DNA from: Nitrososphaerales archaeon
GTDB lineage: Archaea; Thermoproteota; Nitrososphaeria; Nitrososphaerales; Nitrososphaeraceae
Direction of reading: 5' to 3'
Length of the DNA stretch: 7,226 nucleotides
Assembly (NCBI GenBank): GCA_029237515.1
Contig: JARBAV010000093.1
Location: forward strand, 1-7,226
Program-made: the position numbers and the translations under genes
Notes under the pieces: generated by a model
What the model was told of the DNA's origin: nothing
Databases searched by the model: none
The model's input: only the letters and a program-made list of their open reading frames with translations
In this document: piece after piece, positions 4,957-7,226 of the stretch
How positions within the stretch are numbered: the stretch's first letter is position 1
Layout: every line of letters begins with the position of its first letter

Positions 4957-5733
4957 ATGGTCTTTCTCGAGGTCAAGGACCTTCACGCAAATATTGATAA
5001 TAAAGAAATACTGAATGGGCTAAATTTGAAGATTGACAAAGGTGAGGTTCATGTAATTATGGGCCCAAACGGTTCTGGCAAGAGCACATTTGCAAACGTC
5101 TTGCTCGGGCATCCCAAGTACACAGTTACAGGAGGAAATGCTCTAGTCAAAGGCGAAAGTATCATGAATCTAACCACTGATGAGAGGACGAAAAAAGGTC
5201 TGTTTCTTGGTTTTCAGTATCCTATTGAAATCCCCGGGGTTGGGTATAGTCACTTTTTGAGAAATGCCTATAATACATTGAACAAATCATTGGCCGACGA
5301 CCAAAAAAACCGTGAGGTATTCCTTACGGTGAGAGAATTTCATGAATATGTTAAGAAGAATCTAGACTCTGTGGGCCTAGACAAATCATTTCTGAGCAGG
5401 TATTTGAATGAAGGATTTTCTGGAGGAGAGAAAAAAAGATCTGAAGTCATGCAGATGTTGGTCCTAAAGCCAAATTTGGCGATCCTCGATGAACCTGATT
5501 CAGGCCTTGATATAGATGCTGTAAAAGCTGTTGCGGAAGCAATCAATCAATTGATTGATACAGGTGCTGGCGTACTTGTGATAACTCATTATGCTAGGAT
5601 TTTGCGGTACTTGTCGAAGCTTGATTTTGTACATGTAATGTCGAGAGGCAAGATCATCAAGTCAGGGGATAAAACTCTTGCAGACGAGCTCGAATCTAGA
5701 GGATATGGCTGGTTAGGTTTGGAAGATAAGTAG
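4957..5733 (+). CDS. sufC: Fe-S cluster assembly ATPase SufC
   Basis: ABC-type ATPase of the SUF pathway; with SufB and SufD it forms the scaffold that builds Fe-S clusters in the cytoplasm. The 258-residue length is normal. All ATPase motifs are present: Walker A GPNGSGKST (36-44), Q-loop Gln87 in GFQYP, signature FSGGEKKR (154-161), Walker B LAILDEP (174-180) with catalytic Glu179, D-loop SGLD (182-185) and switch His211. SufC-typical stretches include LGHPKYTVTGG (50-60) and PDSGLDIDAVK (180-190), which set it apart from transporter ATPases. There is no membrane partner next to it. The ATG at 4957 fits a leaderless transcript. sufB and sufD are not downstream here and must lie elsewhere. 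The gene begins a tight four-gene run. Confidence 0.95.
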   Translation: MVFLEVKDLHANIDNKEILNGLNLKIDKGEVHVIMGPNGSGKSTFANVLLGHPKYTVTGGNALVKGESIMNLTTDERTKKGLFLGFQYPIEIPGVGYSHFLRNAYNTLNKSLADDQKNREVFLTVREFHEYVKKNLDSVGLDKSFLSRYLNEGFSGGEKKRSEVMQMLVLKPNLAILDEPDSGLDIDAVKAVAEAINQLIDTGAGVLVITHYARILRYLSKLDFVHVMSRGKIIKSGDKTLADELESRGYGWLGLEDK

Positions 5734-5765
5734 ACTTTACTTCACCCATTCAGAGTAAGCACATA

Positions 5766-6470
5766 ATGGAAGTTCAACGTAAAAAGGATCAGGTTTTTAA
5801 GTCTTCTAAATCTACTTTTCTTAATTATTCATTTTTCAAAATTGACCCCAAATGGCGGTGGATGAATGAAGTGGCAAAGGAAGAGGCAGCCAAGGAATTT
5901 GCCACCTTAGTTACTGTAGCTAACACCAAATTGCGAGTTTATACATATTCAACCCTTGGTCTTCATAGCGGGACAGATTTTATGCTTTGGATGGTATCCG
6001 ATTCGGTTGAAATGTTTCAGACGTTTACATCTAAAATCTACAGTACAATTCTAGGAAAATACATTGAACCTGCTTTCTTGTTTCTTTCGTCTTTCAGAAG
6101 ATCCATTTATTCCGAGAAGGTGACGCCATCCTTTATGACAGATTCTAAGCCACTGAAATATCTAGTGGTGTATCCATTTGTCAAGTCTAGAGAATGGTAC
6201 CTTTTGCCATTTGAAGAGCGAAAAAAAATGATGGATGAACATATTGCAATAGGCAGAAAATTTCCAGAGATTAAGCTGAATACATCCTATTCGTATGGCA
6301 TTGACGATAATGACTTCACACTTGCATTTGAAACGGATGATTTATCAAAGTTTCAGGATCTGATAATGCAGTTGCGTGAAACAAAAGTGAGCTTGTATGT
6401 TGTGAAGGATACTCCAATGATAGTATGCTTACAAAGGGATATACAGAGCATTATCATGGGGCTAGGGTGA
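5766..6470 (+). CDS. Chlorite dismutase/HemQ-family heme protein
   Basis: A 234-residue member of the chlorite-dismutase-like superfamily, two fused ferredoxin-like halves. Family landmarks are YPFVKSREWYLLPFEERKKM (136-155), EHIAIGRKFPEI (158-169) with His159 as expected proximal heme ligand, and LNTSYSYGIDDNDFTLAFET (171-190). Tyr136 falls where coproheme decarboxylases (HemQ/ChdC) have the Tyr of YPM-K, but Phe replaces Met. The sequence resembles the HemQ-like branch more than true chlorite dismutases, so coproheme decarboxylation or another heme-dependent role is more likely than chlorite breakdown. There is no signal peptide, so it should be cytoplasmic. It begins 32 bases after sufC, with no Shine-Dalgarno, and is probably co-transcribed. 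Superfamily membership is firm; the reaction is not. Confidence 0.85.
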   Translation: MEVQRKKDQVFKSSKSTFLNYSFFKIDPKWRWMNEVAKEEAAKEFATLVTVANTKLRVYTYSTLGLHSGTDFMLWMVSDSVEMFQTFTSKIYSTILGKYIEPAFLFLSSFRRSIYSEKVTPSFMTDSKPLKYLVVYPFVKSREWYLLPFEERKKMMDEHIAIGRKFPEIKLNTSYSYGIDDNDFTLAFETDDLSKFQDLIMQLRETKVSLYVVKDTPMIVCLQRDIQSIIMGLG

Positions 6471-6479
6471 GCATCGATC

Positions 6480-7055
6480 ATGACAATATCTGCGCTAAAG
6501 GAATGGGCTATTGTGTGTAAAGGTTTTGAAGAAGGTAGGCAGACAATTCTGCTAAGAAAAGGCGGCATAATGGAACGCAAACATGGTTTTGAATTAAAAC
6601 ACAATGATTTCTACATGTTTCCAACCTATGAGCATCAATCAAGGGAGCTTTTACAGCAAGATTATGCTGATAAATTTGAGTCAATATTGCAAAGTAAGCC
6701 TATAGATGATCTGAATACGATTTATCTTTATGCAAAAGTTATCTACATCACTGAGACATTTAACAGGGAAATGCTTTATGACTTGCGCGACTTTCATATA
6801 TGGAACGAGAAATACATTAACTTAAGGATGGATTACAACCCCGAGAAACCACTCAGTATTGTACTCCTTCGCGTATACAGATTGAACTCGGCATTAAGTG
6901 TCACTTTAAGTCCACAACAAGCAGGCTGCAGATCATGGATCGATTTTCAATCACTAAGCATGGAAGATTCTGAAGATAACATAGGAAAACCGGTTCTAAG
7001 TAACGATATGTTTCATGAAAGACAATCGCAATTAATGGAGGTGCTGAATATCTAG
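6480..7055 (+). CDS. DUF1802 family protein
   Basis: A 191-residue protein matching my recollection of DUF1802, an uncharacterised family found in bacteria, including cyanobacteria, and archaea. Marks are ALKEWAIVCKGFEEGRQTIL (5-24), LRKGGI (25-30), and FYMFPTYEHQ (44-53). The middle (about residues 78-133) has alternating strands and aromatic residues (IYLYAKVIYITET, FHIWNEKYI), and the C-terminal 40 residues are variable and polar. There is no signal or membrane segment, and no obvious catalytic triad or metal-binding cluster. It starts nine bases after the heme-protein stop, and its stop is directly followed by the reductase ATG, so the three are very likely on one transcript. The function is unknown; genomic neighbours suggest a link to Fe-S or heme metabolism, which is inference only. 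Confidence 0.75.
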   Translation: MTISALKEWAIVCKGFEEGRQTILLRKGGIMERKHGFELKHNDFYMFPTYEHQSRELLQQDYADKFESILQSKPIDDLNTIYLYAKVIYITETFNREMLYDLRDFHIWNEKYINLRMDYNPEKPLSIVLLRVYRLNSALSVTLSPQQAGCRSWIDFQSLSMEDSEDNIGKPVLSNDMFHERQSQLMEVLNI

Positions 7056-7226
7056 ATGAAATATCGTCGTCTAGGGAAAAGTGGAATTATGGTAAGTGAG
7101 ATAGGGTTCGGTGCCTGGACTATTGCGCTTGATTGGTGGGGCGGAAAAAAGATCGACGATGAAGAGGCTATAAGGATGCTAAAGCGAGCATTTGATCTAG
7201 GTATCAATTTTTTTGAAACTGCTGAC
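7056..7226 (+). CDS. Aldo/keto reductase, N-terminal fragment (3' end outside window)
   Basis: The first 57 codons of an NAD(P)H-dependent aldo/keto reductase. [20 protein letters not shown] (1-20) is the standard first strand pair, followed by [20 protein letters not shown] (39-55 region), then Ala-Asp at the edge. Members of this branch usually read on as a D/E-T-A-D-x-Y-G segment with catalytic Asp and Tyr. Here Glu54 is in the position where Asp is most common. The ATG directly follows the DUF1802 stop, with zero spacing. The barrel core, catalytic Tyr, Lys and His and the cofactor site lie beyond the window, so substrate cannot be judged. Some members (voltage-gated K-channel beta-like, YajO-like) have similar N-termini. 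Confidence 0.9.
   Translation, partial: MKYRRLGKSGIMVSEIGFGAWTIALDWWGGKKIDDEEAIRMLKRAFDLGINFFETAD

Noticed and set aside
4957..5733. ATPase of an ABC importer or exporter
   Set aside because: No permease or binding protein adjoins it, and the sequence has SufC-specific stretches.
5766..6470. Perchlorate/chlorite respiration gene
   Set aside because: Membership of the chlorite dismutase superfamily does not imply that activity. The motifs are closer to HemQ-like proteins, there is no export signal, and no perchlorate reductase genes are nearby.
1..7226. Insertion sequence, prophage, CRISPR array or defence island
   Set aside because: No transposase, integrase, terminal repeats, spaced direct repeats or defence-type domains were seen; most genes are recognisable housekeeping or metabolic families.

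Overview
The window looks like chromosomal DNA of an ammonia-oxidising archaeon (Nitrososphaeria/Thaumarchaeota, probably group I.1b). Four things point there: an archaeal RNA polymerase subunit D followed by L18e-L13-S9; a signal-peptide-bearing Amt ammonium transporter; a membrane-anchored blue-copper protein; and archaeal TATA-like boxes about 25-33 bases before start codons, with almost no Shine-Dalgarno sequences. Base composition is AT-rich by eye. The genus is not claimed.

Layout. 1-853 (minus): the N-terminal 284 codons of an Amt transporter, running off the left edge. 854-1218: intergenic, holding the amt promoter and, on the minus strand, what looks like a decayed small ORF (966-1175). 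1219-1470 (plus): a small exported or membrane-anchored protein of unknown function with an internal 75-base duplication. 1585-3537 (plus): the information-processing operon rpoD-rpl18e-rpl13-rps9, with overlapping ends and two TTG starts. 3538-3639: a short tail with an isolated Shine-Dalgarno/hairpin. 3640-3846 (minus): a small four-cysteine zinc-ribbon protein, convergent with the operon. 4045-4614 (plus): a membrane-anchored cupredoxin with two palindromes just upstream of its TATA box. 4615-4956: intergenic, with a doubtful micro-ORF and the sufC promoter, which carries a perfect 8+4+8 inverted repeat. 4957-7226 (plus): a tight gene run of sufC, a chlorite-dismutase/HemQ-family heme protein, a DUF1802 protein and an aldo/keto reductase that runs off the right edge.

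How the parts relate. Amt and the cupredoxin fit a cell that imports ammonium and uses copper-based electron transfer. The RpoD/ribosomal block is ordinary archaeal housekeeping. The least explained part is the right-hand cluster. Its spacing (32, 9 and 0 bases) suggests one transcript joining an Fe-S assembly ATPase, a heme-family protein, an uncharacterised DUF1802 protein and an oxidoreductase, behind a promoter with an operator-like inverted repeat. No mobile element, CRISPR array, rRNA or tRNA was seen. I found no clear evidence of a wholly new system. The best candidates for follow-up are the sufC-led cluster, its promoter element, the decayed ORF and the duplicated secreted peptide.
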